From contig JAEZXX010000031.1 of NCBI GenBank assembly GCA_023419535.1, forward strand, positions 1 through 49,318: 49,318 nucleotides of DNA, given 5' to 3'. Shown here in pieces: positions 15,818 through 24,070 of the stretch; position 1 is the stretch's first letter, and every line of letters starts with the position of its first letter. Source of the DNA: Pseudomonadota bacterium. GTDB lineage: Bacteria > Pseudomonadota > Alphaproteobacteria > Rhizobiales > Rhizobiaceae. Made by a program: the position numbers and the translations under genes. Below the pieces are notes generated by a model. The model was not told the origin of the DNA. It did no database searches and was given only the letters and a program-made list of their open reading frames with translations.

Positions 15818-17308
15818 TCAGGCCGCGCGTTCGCTGGCCGAGGCCGCCGCGATCAGCGCCTCGGTCGACAGTTGCGTGCCGCTCAACTCGTCCACCACGC
15901 GCCCGCGGCTGAACACGACCGCGCGATGGCAGATGTTGGCGACCTCCTCGAAATCGGTGGAGACGACGAGGACGCCCATGCCCGAGCCGAGCGCCTCGAA
16001 GAGAAGGTTGTAGATCTCGGCCTTGGCGCCGACGTCGACGCCCGCCGTCGGGTCCTCCGCGATCAGGAAGCGGCGGTCGGAGCCGAGCCAGCGCGCGAAC
16101 ACGACCTTCTGCTGATTGCCGCCGGAGAGAGCTTCGATGGCAAGCGTCGGGTCGTTGGGCGAGAGGCCGACGCGCCGGCCGAGTTCCAGCGCCTCGCGCT
16201 CCTCGGCCCGCGGCGTGCGCAGCTTCAGCATCGGCCGACCGGTCGCGACCGGATTGAGGAAGGCGTTCTCGCGGATGGAGAGGCCCGGCGCGATCGATTC
16301 CACGACGCGGTCTCGCGCCACGAGCCCGATGCCCGCCGCCATGGCCGCGCGGGGCGAGGACAGGTCCACCGCCGCGCCGTCGAGCCGCACGTCGCCGGAA
16401 TGGCGGGCGAGGCCGTAGAGCGCCCGTCCGATATCCTCGTGGCCCGCGCCGCGCAGGCCGACGAGCCCGACGACTTCCCCACACTCCACGCTGAGGTCGA
16501 TCGGCCCGGCGACATCCGTGGCGAAGTCGCGTAAGGACAGGACCTGCGTGCCCGAGCCGACCGCGGGCCGCTCGAAGGCCCGCGCCTTGCGGCCGACGAT
16601 GAGGGTGACGAGCTCGGCCGGGTCCGTCAGCGCGGTCTCGCGCAGGCCCACCATCTTGCCGTCGCGCAGAACGGCGACGCGGTCCGAGATGCGGAAGATC
16701 TCGTCCAGCCGGTGGGAGACGTAGATCATGCCGACGCCCTTGGCCTTCAGCGGGCGGAGCGCGGCGAAGAGCTTCTCCACCTCGTCGGCGGGAAGGCTGG
16801 CGGTCGGCTCGTCGAGGACGAGGAAGTCGCACTCCACCGCCAGCGCGCGGGCGATGGCGACGAGCGATTTCTCCGTGCGCGAGAGACTGGCGACGCGCGC
16901 GGTGGGGGCGAAATCGGCGCCGACCGTCTTCAGCGCCTCCTCGGCTTGCCGCTCGGTCGCCGCCCAGTCGATGCGCCGGCCCCGCCTCGGGTAGCCGATC
17001 GCCATCGCGATGTTCTCGGCGACGCTCATCCATTCGATCAGGCCGAGGTCCTGGTGGATGAAGGCGACCGCCTGACGCGTGCCGCTGTTGCCCGCGACGT
17101 GCCGGTACGGCTTGCCGTCCACGAACACGCCGCCGGCGTCCGCCGCGTGGATGCCGCCCAGAACCTTGATGAGCGTGGACTTGCCGGCCCCGTTCTCGCC
17201 GAGCAACGCGACGATCTCGCCGCGGTTGATCTTCAAGGAGACGCCCTTCAGCGCATAGGTTCCGCCGAAATGCTTCTCGACGTCGTCGAACAGTAGCCCG
17301 TCCTGCAT
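15818..17308 (-). CDS. Sugar ABC transporter ATP-binding protein (CUT2, RbsA/MglA-like)
   Basis: This 496-residue protein has two nucleotide-binding domains. Domain 1 has Walker A GENGAGKSTL, Q-loop FIHQDLGLIEWM, signature-like SLSRTEKSLVAI, Walker B FLVLDEPTASL and YVSHRLDEIF. Domain 2 has the degenerate Walker A region GLVGLRGAGHED, usual for CUT2 ATPases, signature LSGGNQQKVVFARWL, Walker B LIAEDPTAGVDVGA and STDFEEVA. It is the first gene of the CUT2 operon and is transcribed from a promoter bracketed by two LacI-type palindromes. Confidence 0.95.
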   Translation of the reverse strand: MQDGLLFDDVEKHFGGTYALKGVSLKINRGEIVALLGENGAGKSTLIKVLGGIHAADAGGVFVDGKPYRHVAGNSGTRQAVAFIHQDLGLIEWMSVAENIAMAIGYPRRGRRIDWAATERQAEEALKTVGADFAPTARVASLSRTEKSLVAIARALAVECDFLVLDEPTASLPADEVEKLFAALRPLKAKGVGMIYVSHRLDEIFRISDRVAVLRDGKMVGLRETALTDPAELVTLIVGRKARAFERPAVGSGTQVLSLRDFATDVAGPIDLSVECGEVVGLVGLRGAGHEDIGRALYGLARHSGDVRLDGAAVDLSSPRAAMAAGIGLVARDRVVESIAPGLSIRENAFLNPVATGRPMLKLRTPRAEEREALELGRRVGLSPNDPTLAIEALSGGNQQKVVFARWLGSDRRFLIAEDPTAGVDVGAKAEIYNLLFEALGSGMGVLVVSTDFEEVANICHRAVVFSRGRVVDELSGTQLSTEALIAAASASERAA

Positions 17309-17342
17309 CGCATCATCCTCCTCCCAAGTCCGGCCTGGATGA

Positions 17343-17407
17343 GTTACCGGTAACGTGAAATAGAGCGTGGCCGGACGATTGCGTCAAGGCGCAAAGTTAC
17401 CGATAAC
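17343..17407 (-). promoter_or_regulatory. CUT2 promoter bracketed by two GntR/LacI-type operators
   Basis: On the minus strand TTGACG (rc of 17382-17387), a 17-bp spacer and TCTATT (rc of 17359-17364) form a plausible promoter for the CUT2 operon. The perfect palindrome GTTACCGGTAAC (17343-17354) lies just downstream of it, and GTTACCGATAAC (17396-17407) lies upstream. The centres are 53 bp apart, close to five helical turns, so a LacI dimer pair could bind the same DNA face and loop out the promoter. As far as I recall, the core matches the E. coli GntR/IdnR operator type (TGTTACC.GGTAACA). Confidence 0.75.
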
Positions 17408-17431
17408 GGTCAAAAGTCGCGGGGGCGTCGG

Positions 17432-18433
17432 ATGAGCAGAATGGCCGGGCGCGGCCTTGCCGGGATCGCAGAGGCCACCGGCGTCTCCAAGATGACCGTC
17501 AGCCGCGTCCTTCGGGGTGCGGCCGGCTTCTCCGACGCCACGCGCCAGCGCGTGCTGCAGGAGGCCGAGCGGCAGGGCTACGTCCCCAACCGGCTGGCGG
17601 CGGCCTTCGGATCGCAGACATCCGAACTCGTGGGCCTCTGCGTGCCGACCCTCGGAGCTCCTCTCCTGGCGCGCGCGGTCGAGGCGCTGGCCGCGACGCT
17701 CGACCGCTTCGGCTACCAGACCGTGGTCGGCACGCACGAGGGGGCGGCGGACGTGGAGGAGCGTTGGCTTCGCTCGCTCGCCGCCTGGCGCCCGGCCGCC
17801 GTGGTGGTGGCCGGCTCGGTCCGGTCCGAGGCCGCGCTCGCGCTTCTGGCGCAGATGTCGTGCCCGGTGCTGGAGTTCTGGTCGGGACCCGCCGAACCGG
17901 TGGATTTCGCGGTCTCGCTCGACCATGCCGGCGACGGCGCGCGCACGGCGCGCTGCTTCCTCGAGGCGCGCCGCCGCCGCATCGGCTTCGTCGGCACCGT
18001 CGGTCCGGCCGCGGGTCCTCAGGCCCAGCGCCTGGAGGGCTTTCGCGCGGCGCTCGGCGATGCGGCAGTTGCGCCGGTGCTCCAGCTCCTCCCGGACCGC
18101 TCCGGCTTCTATCCCGGCCTCTACGGCACAGAGATGCTTCTGGCGCGACGCCCGGACCTCGACGCGATCTTCTATGCCGACGACGAGATGGCGATCGGCG
18201 GCATAGCGTATCTGGAGCGCAGCGGCCGGCGCATTCCGGGCGACGTCGCGGTCGCGGGCTGGGGCGGGGCCGAGGCGCGGGCGATCCTGCGCCAGCGGCT
18301 CACGACCCATGCCGTGCCGAGCGCCCGGATCGGCCGCCTCGGCGGCGAGGCGCTCTTGGCGCGCCTTTCTGGCCGCGAGGTCGAGGCGCGCCGGATCGTG
18401 AACGCCGAGTTCGTGCGCGGCGACACGGTCTGA
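17432..18433 (+). CDS. LacI-family transcriptional regulator C
   Basis: This 333-residue LacI protein has the helix-turn-helix LAGIAEATGVSKMTVSRVL, a hinge near NRLAAAFGSQT, and an effector domain with CPVLEFWS at the place where regulators A and B have VEIWD/LEVWD. It starts 25 nt after the palindrome at 17396-17407 and is divergent from the CUT2 operon, so autoregulation and control of that operon are likely. Its 3' end meets idnD only 8 nt away, with a hairpin across the junction. The three LacI proteins of the island look like members of one subgroup that multiplied here or were gathered together. Confidence 0.93.
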   Translation: MSRMAGRGLAGIAEATGVSKMTVSRVLRGAAGFSDATRQRVLQEAERQGYVPNRLAAAFGSQTSELVGLCVPTLGAPLLARAVEALAATLDRFGYQTVVGTHEGAADVEERWLRSLAAWRPAAVVVAGSVRSEAALALLAQMSCPVLEFWSGPAEPVDFAVSLDHAGDGARTARCFLEARRRRIGFVGTVGPAAGPQAQRLEGFRAALGDAAVAPVLQLLPDRSGFYPGLYGTEMLLARRPDLDAIFYADDEMAIGGIAYLERSGRRIPGDVAVAGWGGAEARAILRQRLTTHAVPSARIGRLGGEALLARLSGREVEARRIVNAEFVRGDTV

Positions 18434-18452
18434 CGGCGGCGTCAGGCCGCCG
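18434..18452. terminator. Hairpin at convergent LacI C / idnD junction
   Basis: Arms CGGCGGC (18434-18440) and GCCGCCG (18446-18452) pair perfectly around a 5-nt loop. The hairpin starts at the LacI C stop and includes the last codons of the opposing idnD gene. It can act on both transcripts, with part of the stem inside coding sequence. Confidence 0.55.
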
Positions 18453-19473
18453 CGAAGTCGATCTGCGCCTTGACTGCGCGCGAACGGTCGCCGGCGGTGC
18501 GGAACGCCTCCTCAACCTCGTCGAGCCCGAAGGTCTGGGTGATGAAGGGCTTCACGTCGATCAGGCCCTTCTGCATCAGGCTGACGGCGGTGAAGAACTC
18601 CTCGTGGAAGCGGAACGAGCCCTTCCAGTTCAGCTCTTTGGCCGTCATCGCCTGGAGCGGCAGCGTCATGTCGCCGCCGAGGCCGAGCTGCACGATCGTC
18701 CCGCCGGGCCGAAGGGCGGGGATCGCGCCGCCGAGGGCCGCCGCGACGCCCGAGCATTCGAACAGCACGTCGAACGTGCCCTTCTCGGCCTCGTAGGCCG
18801 AGAGGCTCTCGCGGCCGGTGTCGATCGCGGCATCGGCGCCGGCCCGGCGCGCCATCTCCAGCGTGAAGGCGCTGATGTCGGTTGCCACCACCAGATCGGC
18901 GCCCGCGCGCCGTGCGGCGAGGATGCAGAGTATGCCGATCGGCCCGCACCCGGTGACGAGCACGGAGCGGCCGAGCAGCGGGCCGGCCTGCCGCGTGGCG
19001 TGCAGCGCGACGGCCAGCGGTTCGGCCATCGCCGCCTCGCCGGGCGTCAGCCCGTCGGCGGGCGCGCATTGGGCCGCATCCGCCACGATTCTCTCGCGGA
19101 ACGCGCCCTGGATGTGCGGGAACGGCATCGCCGAGCCGTAGAAGCGCATGTTCAGGCACTGGTTGAACCGGGCCTCGCGGCAGAACCGGCAGTGCCCGCA
19201 GGGCCGCGACGGCGAGAGCGCGACAAGCTGGCCGGGCGTCAGCCCGCTCACCCCTTCGCCGAGCCGCTCGACATGGCCGGAGACCTCGTGGCCGAGAATC
19301 ATCGGCTCGCGGAGCCGGACCGCGCCGAAGCCGCCGTGATTGTAGTAGTGGAGGTCCGAGCCGCAGATGCCGCCGACGGCCAGGCGAACCAGCACCTCGC
19401 CGGGGCCCGGCTCCTCGACCGGCCGCTCCTCGACCCGCAGATCCTTCGCGGCATGGATGACGATGCTTCTCAT
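18442..19473 (-). CDS. idnD: L-idonate 5-dehydrogenase (zinc MDR family)
   Basis: This enzyme oxidises L-idonate to 5-keto-D-gluconate with NAD(P)+. The 343-residue length equals E. coli IdnD as I remember it. It shares GGICGSDLHYY (catalytic zinc Cys near residue 37), MILGHEVSG (His/Glu ligands), PSRPCGHCRFC with later NQC (structural zinc cysteines), MRFYGSAMPFPH, AEPLAVALHA and GSFRFHEEF with that family. The Rossmann motif is GCGPIG. It is the second gene of a minus-strand pair behind the 2-hydroxyacid dehydrogenase, divergent from idnO across the operator at 20462. A close alternative is another polyol or sugar-acid MDR enzyme. Confidence 0.88.
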   Translation of the reverse strand: MRSIVIHAAKDLRVEERPVEEPGPGEVLVRLAVGGICGSDLHYYNHGGFGAVRLREPMILGHEVSGHVERLGEGVSGLTPGQLVALSPSRPCGHCRFCREARFNQCLNMRFYGSAMPFPHIQGAFRERIVADAAQCAPADGLTPGEAAMAEPLAVALHATRQAGPLLGRSVLVTGCGPIGILCILAARRAGADLVVATDISAFTLEMARRAGADAAIDTGRESLSAYEAEKGTFDVLFECSGVAAALGGAIPALRPGGTIVQLGLGGDMTLPLQAMTAKELNWKGSFRFHEEFFTAVSLMQKGLIDVKPFITQTFGLDEVEEAFRTAGDRSRAVKAQIDFAAA

Positions 19474-19486
19474 CGGGCTTTTTTCC

Positions 19487-20434
19487 TTACAGAACCGGCG
19501 TCGGGAGCGCGCGGCCCGCGAAATGGGCTTCGAGGTTGTCGCGCACGAGCTGGCCCATCGCCTTGCGCGTCTCCACGGTGCCCGAGGCATGGTGGGGCTG
19601 GAGGAGGACGTTCGGCAGGTCGAGGAAGCGCGGGTCGAGCGCCGGCTCCCCCTCGAAGACGTCGAGCGCCGCCGCCCCGAGCGCGCCCGAGCCGAGCGCC
19701 GCGATCAGGGCGTCCTCGTCGACGTTGGAGGCCCGGGAGATGTTGACGATCATGCCTTCGGGGCCGACCGCCTCGATCACGTCCTTGGAGACGATGTGGC
19801 GCGTCTCGGCCGACGCCGCCAGCGTCACGAACAGGACATCGGAGCGGCGGGCGAGTTCCACCGGGTCGGCGACGTAGGTCCAGTCCGCCGCGAAATCCTT
19901 CGCAGCCACGTCGCTATAGGCGATGTCGAGGTCGAACCCGGCCAGGCGCCGCCCGACCTCGTGGCCGATGCGCCCGAGGCCCAGAATGCCCGCCCGCTTG
20001 CCCCAGACGCGGCGCTGCAGCGGATAGAGGCCCTTGGCCTTCCACGAACCGTCCCGCACCCAGGTCTCGGCGCCGACGATGCCGCGCGACAGCGCCAGCA
20101 TCATCGCGACGCCGAGATCGGCGACGTCCTTGGTGAGGACGTCCGGCGTGTTGGTCACGCGGATGCCGCGCTCGCGGCACGCCGAAAGATCCACCGCGTC
20201 GTAGCCGACGCCGTAGACGCAGACGATCTTCAGATTCGGGCAGGCCTCGATCATCGCCCGCGAAGCTCCGAGCTCCCCGCGCGTGGCGATCGCCTCGATG
20301 CGCGGACCGACCTCCGCGAGGAAGGCACCCTTGTCGCCCGCCTCGAAGTAGCGGTGAATGGTGAAGGCCGCATCCAGCGGGCCTTGGTCCCAGGCAGGGT
20401 AGGGCCCGACTTGCAGGACCTGCGGTTTCGACAT
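19487..20434 (-). CDS. D-isomer-specific 2-hydroxyacid dehydrogenase (2-ketogluconate/hydroxypyruvate reductase type)
   Basis: This 315-residue NAD(P)-dependent enzyme has the nucleotide-binding motif GILGLGRIGHEV and the catalytic triad of the family: Arg in VNISRASNVDED, Glu in DVFEGEPALD and His in QPHHASGT. The motif VCVYGVGYDAVD lies in the substrate domain. Among the family it resembles GhrB/2-ketogluconate reductases, which reduce 2-ketogluconate to gluconate and also accept hydroxypyruvate and glyoxylate. Its position next to idnD and divergent from idnO supports a keto-gluconate substrate. ATG 20434 lies 28 bp from the shared operator. Confidence 0.8.
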   Translation of the reverse strand: MSKPQVLQVGPYPAWDQGPLDAAFTIHRYFEAGDKGAFLAEVGPRIEAIATRGELGASRAMIEACPNLKIVCVYGVGYDAVDLSACRERGIRVTNTPDVLTKDVADLGVAMMLALSRGIVGAETWVRDGSWKAKGLYPLQRRVWGKRAGILGLGRIGHEVGRRLAGFDLDIAYSDVAAKDFAADWTYVADPVELARRSDVLFVTLAASAETRHIVSKDVIEAVGPEGMIVNISRASNVDEDALIAALGSGALGAAALDVFEGEPALDPRFLDLPNVLLQPHHASGTVETRKAMGQLVRDNLEAHFAGRALPTPVL

Positions 20435-20461
20435 CGGATGCGCCCCACATTGACTTCTTTC

Positions 20462-20475
20462 TGATATCGATAACA
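20462..20475. promoter_or_regulatory. LacI/GntR-type operator in divergent idnO / 2-hydroxyacid dehydrogenase promoter
   Basis: TGATATCGATAACA is identical base for base to the site at 2118-2131 in front of the lactonase operon. It lies between divergent genes, 28 bp from one start and 31 bp from the other. A TTGACT (20450-20455) sits just upstream on the plus strand, and an AT-rich -10 candidate overlaps the 3' side of the palindrome. One repressor could therefore control both directions and the distant lactonase operon. Confidence 0.75.
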
Positions 20476-20505
20476 ATAACGCGGCATGCCTGGCAAGGAG
20501 GAACG

Positions 20506-21273
20506 ATGAGCCTGGACCTTTTCGACTTGAATGGGCGCCGTGCGCTGATCACCGGTTCGTCGCAGGGCATCGGCATGGCGCTGGCCCGCGGGCTCGCGGC
20601 CGCGGGGGCGAGGATCGTCCTCAACGGGCGGGACGAAGCCAAGCTCGCCCGTGCGCAGGAGGCGCTCCGCGCGCAGGGCGCTGAGGCTTCGACGCTCGCC
20701 TTCGACGTCACCGACCACGAGGGCGTGCGTGCCGCGGTGGACTGGTTCGAGCGCGATGTCGGTGCGATCGACATCCTCGTCAACAATGCCGGCATGCAGC
20801 AGCGCGCGCCGCTGGAGGACTTTCCGGCCGACGGGTTCGAGCGTCTTCTTCAGACCAACATCGCCTCGGTGTTCCATGTCGGCCAGGCGGTGGCACGGCA
20901 CATGATCGCGCGCGGCCGCGGCAAGATCGTCAACATCTGTTCGGTGCAGACGGCCCTCGCGCGGCCCTCCATCGCGCCCTACACGGCGACGAAGGGCGCC
21001 GTCGCCAATCTGACGAAGGGCATGGCGACGGACTGGGCGAAGTACGGCCTCCAGTGCAACGGCCTGGCGCCCGGCTATTTCGAGACGCCCCTGAATCAGG
21101 CCCTCGTCGACGACCCCGACTTCACGGCCTGGCTGTCCAAGCGCACGCCCGCCGGGCGCTGGGGCAAGGTGGAGGAACTCGTCGGCGCGGCGATCTTCCT
21201 CGCCTCCGACGCCTCCTCCTTCGTGAACGGCACGACGATCTTCGTGGACGGCGGGATCACCGCCTCGCTATGA
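20506..21273 (+). CDS. idnO: Gluconate 5-dehydrogenase (5-keto-D-gluconate reductase), SDR family
   Basis: This enzyme reduces 5-keto-D-gluconate to D-gluconate. The 255-residue SDR has ALITGSSQGIGMALA, ILVNNAGMQQRAPLEDFP (a segment typical of Ga5DH/IdnO), the catalytic Ser in NICSVQT, YTATK, and the C-terminal SDASSFVNGTTIFVDGG. A clear AAGGAGGAA ribosome binding site precedes the ATG at 20506. The stop overlaps the ATG of gluconokinase (ATGA). With idnD and the kinase it makes the L-idonate route of E. coli type, here divided over both strands around one operator. Confidence 0.9.
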   Translation: MSLDLFDLNGRRALITGSSQGIGMALARGLAAAGARIVLNGRDEAKLARAQEALRAQGAEASTLAFDVTDHEGVRAAVDWFERDVGAIDILVNNAGMQQRAPLEDFPADGFERLLQTNIASVFHVGQAVARHMIARGRGKIVNICSVQTALARPSIAPYTATKGAVANLTKGMATDWAKYGLQCNGLAPGYFETPLNQALVDDPDFTAWLSKRTPAGRWGKVEELVGAAIFLASDASSFVNGTTIFVDGGITASL

Positions 21274-21776
21274 GCGCGCGCTTCGTCGTGATGGGCGTCG
21301 CCGGCTGCGGCAAGAGCACGGTCGCCGCCGCGCTCGCGCTTCGTCTCGGCCTCGCCTTCGTCGACGGGGACGCGCTGCATCCGAGCGCCAACATCGAGAA
21401 GATGAGCCGCGGCGTCCCGCTCTGCGACGACGACCGGTGGCCCTGGCTCGCCAGGGTCGGCGAGACGCTGCGCGGCGGGCGTACCGTCGTCGCCTGCTCG
21501 GCGCTGAAGCGCAGCTACCGCAGTGCCATCGCGGCGCAGGCGGGGGCGCCCGTGACGTTCCTCTTCCTGCAGGGCGACAGAGAAGTTCTACAAGCGCGCA
21601 TGAGCGCGCGGCCCGGCCACTTCATGCCCGCGAGTCTGCTCGACAGCCAGCTCGCGACGCTGGAGGTGCCGGACGAGAGCGAACGGTGCGTGCGCGCCGA
21701 TATCCGCCGGCCGGTCGACGACCTCGTGGCCGGGCTCGTGAAGGAATTGGAGGAGAGACGATGGATCGGAAGCTGA
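21270..21776 (+). CDS. gntK: Gluconokinase
   Basis: This enzyme phosphorylates D-gluconate to 6-phosphogluconate with ATP. The 168-residue protein shows the family signature throughout: P-loop GVAGCGKST (residues ~9-17), DGDALHPSANIEKMSRG, PLCDDDRWPWL, VVACSALKRSYR, RPGHFMPASLLDSQ and LEVPDE. Typical GntK/IdnK proteins are ~175-187 residues, so this one is a little short but complete. It is coupled to idnO by the ATGA overlap and to the next gene by a 16-bp overlap. Its product is the substrate of Gnd, encoded at 5682-7127. Confidence 0.96.
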   Translation: MSARFVVMGVAGCGKSTVAAALALRLGLAFVDGDALHPSANIEKMSRGVPLCDDDRWPWLARVGETLRGGRTVVACSALKRSYRSAIAAQAGAPVTFLFLQGDREVLQARMSARPGHFMPASLLDSQLATLEVPDESERCVRADIRRPVDDLVAGLVKELEERRWIGS

Positions 21777-22657
21777 AGGCCGCCCTGATCGGATGCGGCG
21801 CGATGGGCGGTGCGATCGGCGCGCGGCTGGCCGGGCAGGGCGTCGACCTCGCCGTGTTCGACCTCGATAAGGCGAAGGTCGACGCCTTGGTGGAGAAGGG
21901 CGCCAGACGGGCGGCTTCCGCGGCCGAGGCGGCGCGGGGCGCGTGCCACATCGTCGTCAGCCTGAATTCGCCGCGCATCGTGGAGGCCGCGGTCTTCGGG
22001 ACGGATGGCGCGGCGAACGGCGCCGAGCCGGGCGCGCTCGTCATCGACATGTCCTCGATCGATCCGGACGCGACCAAGGCGCTGGCGGCGAAGGCGGCGG
22101 AGCGCGGCCTTCGCTGGGTGGACAGCCCCTTGTCCGGCGGCGCGCCGAAGGCAGCGCTCGGCGAACTGACCTTGATGATGGGCGGGCCGGAAGAGGACGT
22201 CGAGGACGCCAAGGTCCTTCTCGCCCACGTCGCGTCCAACATGACGCGCATGGGCGGGCACGGCGCGGGGCAGACGACCAAGCTCATCAACCAGGTCCTG
22301 TGCGGGCTGAACTTCCTGGCGGTGGCGGAGGCGACCAAGCTCGCGGAGGACGCGGGCGTCGACGCGGCGCGCGTGCCCGTGGCGCTGAAGGGCGGGCGCG
22401 CCGACAGCGCCATCCTGCAGGAGTACATGCCGCGCTTCGCCGCCCGCGACTATCGGCGGACCGGGCGCATCGACAACATGGTCAAGGATCTGAACGGCGC
22501 CCAGGATCTCGCCCGGCGCACCCATACGGCGATGCCGCTCACCGCGCTGTGCGCGGAGATTCACCGCATGCTGACCAAGGCCGGGCTCGGCGGGGAGGAC
22601 CAGGCCGCCCTCATGGAGTTCTTCGAAGGGCCTGACAAGTCGATCGCCTCGCGATGA
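21761..22657 (+). CDS. 3-hydroxyisobutyrate dehydrogenase-like beta-hydroxyacid dehydrogenase
   Basis: This 298-residue NAD(P)-dependent enzyme belongs to the family of tartronate semialdehyde reductase (GarR/GlxR) and 3-hydroxyisobutyrate dehydrogenase. It has the Rossmann GCGAMGGAIGARL, VDSPLSGGAPKAALGELTL (substrate loop) and GAGQTTKLINQVL, where the Lys is catalytic. The C-terminal helical domain has DNMVKDLNGAQD. The ATG at 21761 lies inside the 3' end of gntK. It likely handles a small hydroxy acid or semialdehyde from a branch of the sugar-acid pathway, but the substrate is not readable from sequence. A strong terminator follows. Confidence 0.85.
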   Translation: MDRKLKAALIGCGAMGGAIGARLAGQGVDLAVFDLDKAKVDALVEKGARRAASAAEAARGACHIVVSLNSPRIVEAAVFGTDGAANGAEPGALVIDMSSIDPDATKALAAKAAERGLRWVDSPLSGGAPKAALGELTLMMGGPEEDVEDAKVLLAHVASNMTRMGGHGAGQTTKLINQVLCGLNFLAVAEATKLAEDAGVDAARVPVALKGGRADSAILQEYMPRFAARDYRRTGRIDNMVKDLNGAQDLARRTHTAMPLTALCAEIHRMLTKAGLGGEDQAALMEFFEGPDKSIASR

Positions 22658-22684
22658 GGCGAGGGACCACCCGCAGCCGCCGGG

Positions 22685-22732
22685 AAACGGAACGCCGTGC
22701 GCCCGCTTGGTCGGTCGCGCGGCGTTCCGTTT
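22685..22732. terminator. Bidirectional terminator at the end of the sugar-acid island
   Basis: Perfect 13-bp arms AAACGGAACGCCG (22685-22697) and CGGCGTTCCGTTT (22720-22732) close a 22-nt loop. The arms end in T-tracts on both strands. It separates the reductase gene from the convergent amino-acid ABC transporter genes. Confidence 0.85.
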
Positions 22733-22776
22733 GAGGGCAGGGAGCGAGGCGGCCGGTGCTCGCGGGGGCCTCGCGC

Positions 22777-23508
22777 CTATTTGATGTCGGACTTCACGAA
22801 CTGGGCGAGTTCGGCCGTCTTCGGGTTCTCGAAGAGCTCGCGCGAGGGTCCCGCCTCGTGGATGCGGCCCTGATGCATGAAGACGGTGGTGTTGGCGACG
22901 CGGCGCGCGAAGCCCATCTCGTGCGTGACCAGAAGCATGGTCATGCCGCCGCGGGCGAGCTCCTCCATGACCGCCAGAACCTCGCCGGTCAGCTCGGGAT
23001 CGAGCGCCGAGGTCACCTCGTCGAAGAGCATGACCTTCGGGCGCATGGCGAGCGAACGGGCGATCGCCACGCGCTGTTGCTGGCCGCCGGAGAGCTCGTC
23101 CGGGTAGGCGTCGAACTTTTCCGAAAGCCCGACGAGCGCCAGCACCTCCTCGGCGGTCGCGCGGCTGTCGGGCTTGGAGACCGACTTCACGATGCGCGGG
23201 GCGAGCATGATGTTCTCGCCCACCGACAGGTGCGGGAAAAGGTTGTAGCTCTGGAAGACGATGCCGACGTCGCGGCGCAGCGCCCGAAGGCCCGCCTTGT
23301 CGGTTCCCACCGTGTGGCCGGCGATCTCGATCGAGCCGGCGTTGATCCGTTCCAGCCCGTTGACGCAGCGAAGCAGCGTCGACTTGCCCGAGCCCGAGCG
23401 GCCGATCAGCGCCGTCACCTCCCCCGCTCCCACCTCCATGGAGATGCCCTTCAGCACCTCCACCGCACCGAAGCTCTTTCGCACGTCGCGGATGACGACC
23501 TCAGGCAT
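22777..23508 (-). CDS. Polar amino-acid ABC transporter ATP-binding protein (GlnQ-like)
   Basis: This 243-residue ATPase has Walker A GRSGSGKSTLL, Q-loop VFQSYNLFPHL (typical of the polar amino-acid family), signature LSGGQQQRVAIARSLAM, Walker B VMLFDEVTSALDPEL and switch His in VTHEMGFA. The gene order is permease then ATPase with an 8-bp overlap. No solute-binding protein is present, and the permease lacks its start, so the transporter is probably non-functional unless other subunits complement it. Confidence 0.93.
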   Translation of the reverse strand: MPEVVIRDVRKSFGAVEVLKGISMEVGAGEVTALIGRSGSGKSTLLRCVNGLERINAGSIEIAGHTVGTDKAGLRALRRDVGIVFQSYNLFPHLSVGENIMLAPRIVKSVSKPDSRATAEEVLALVGLSEKFDAYPDELSGGQQQRVAIARSLAMRPKVMLFDEVTSALDPELTGEVLAVMEELARGGMTMLLVTHEMGFARRVANTTVFMHQGRIHEAGPSRELFENPKTAELAQFVKSDIK

Positions 23509-24070
23509 GGAACCTCCTCTCCAGTCGGCGCGAGAGCAGCGACAGGGGATAGCAGACGACGAAGTAGAGGGCGGCCACCACCAGGAACACGCGGAAGGGC
23601 TGGAAGGTGGCGTTGTTGACGAGCTGGCCGGCGCGGGCGAGCTCCACGAAGCCGATCAGCGAGGCGATCGACGTGTTCTTGACCACCTGGACGGCGAAGC
23701 CGACCGTGGAGGGCAGCGACAGCCGCACGGCCTGCGGCAGGATCACGTAGCGGTACTGCTGCACGCGCGTCATGGCGAGCGATTCCGAGGCTTCCCATTG
23801 CTGCCTGGCGACCGACTGGATCGAGCCGCGCCAGATCTCGCCGAGATAGGCCGAGGCGTAGATCGTCATCAAGATGCCCGCCGCAAAGAGCGGTGGCAGG
23901 CGGAAGCCTAGAAGCGCCAGTCCGTAGAAGGACAGGAACAGGATCATCAGGACCGGAATGCCCTGGATGACCGCGATGTAGGTTCCCGCGACAAGGCGCA
24001 GGGCGCGCAGCGTGGAGGCCCGGGCCAGCGCAGGGCCAAAGCCGATCGCTCCGCCGCCAACGAGTGCGAG
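23501..24070 (-). pseudogene. Amino-acid ABC transporter permease (HisM/GlnP-like), 5'-truncated
   Basis: The frame encodes the C-terminal ~190 residues of a polar amino-acid permease: VGGGAIGFGPALAR (end of the first membrane segment), TYIAVIQGIPVLMILF, then the coupling loop QWEASESLAMTRVQ, QYRYVILPQAVR and the last membrane segments. Family members start some 25-30 residues earlier. Upstream of about 24070 the open frame continues into residues that do not look like permease, and no normal N terminus or ribosome binding site is present. The break coincides with the start of a sequence resembling the end of the integrative element. The 5' part, and probably the binding-protein gene, was lost in an insertion/deletion. 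ATG 23947 could start a shortened product. Confidence 0.75.
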
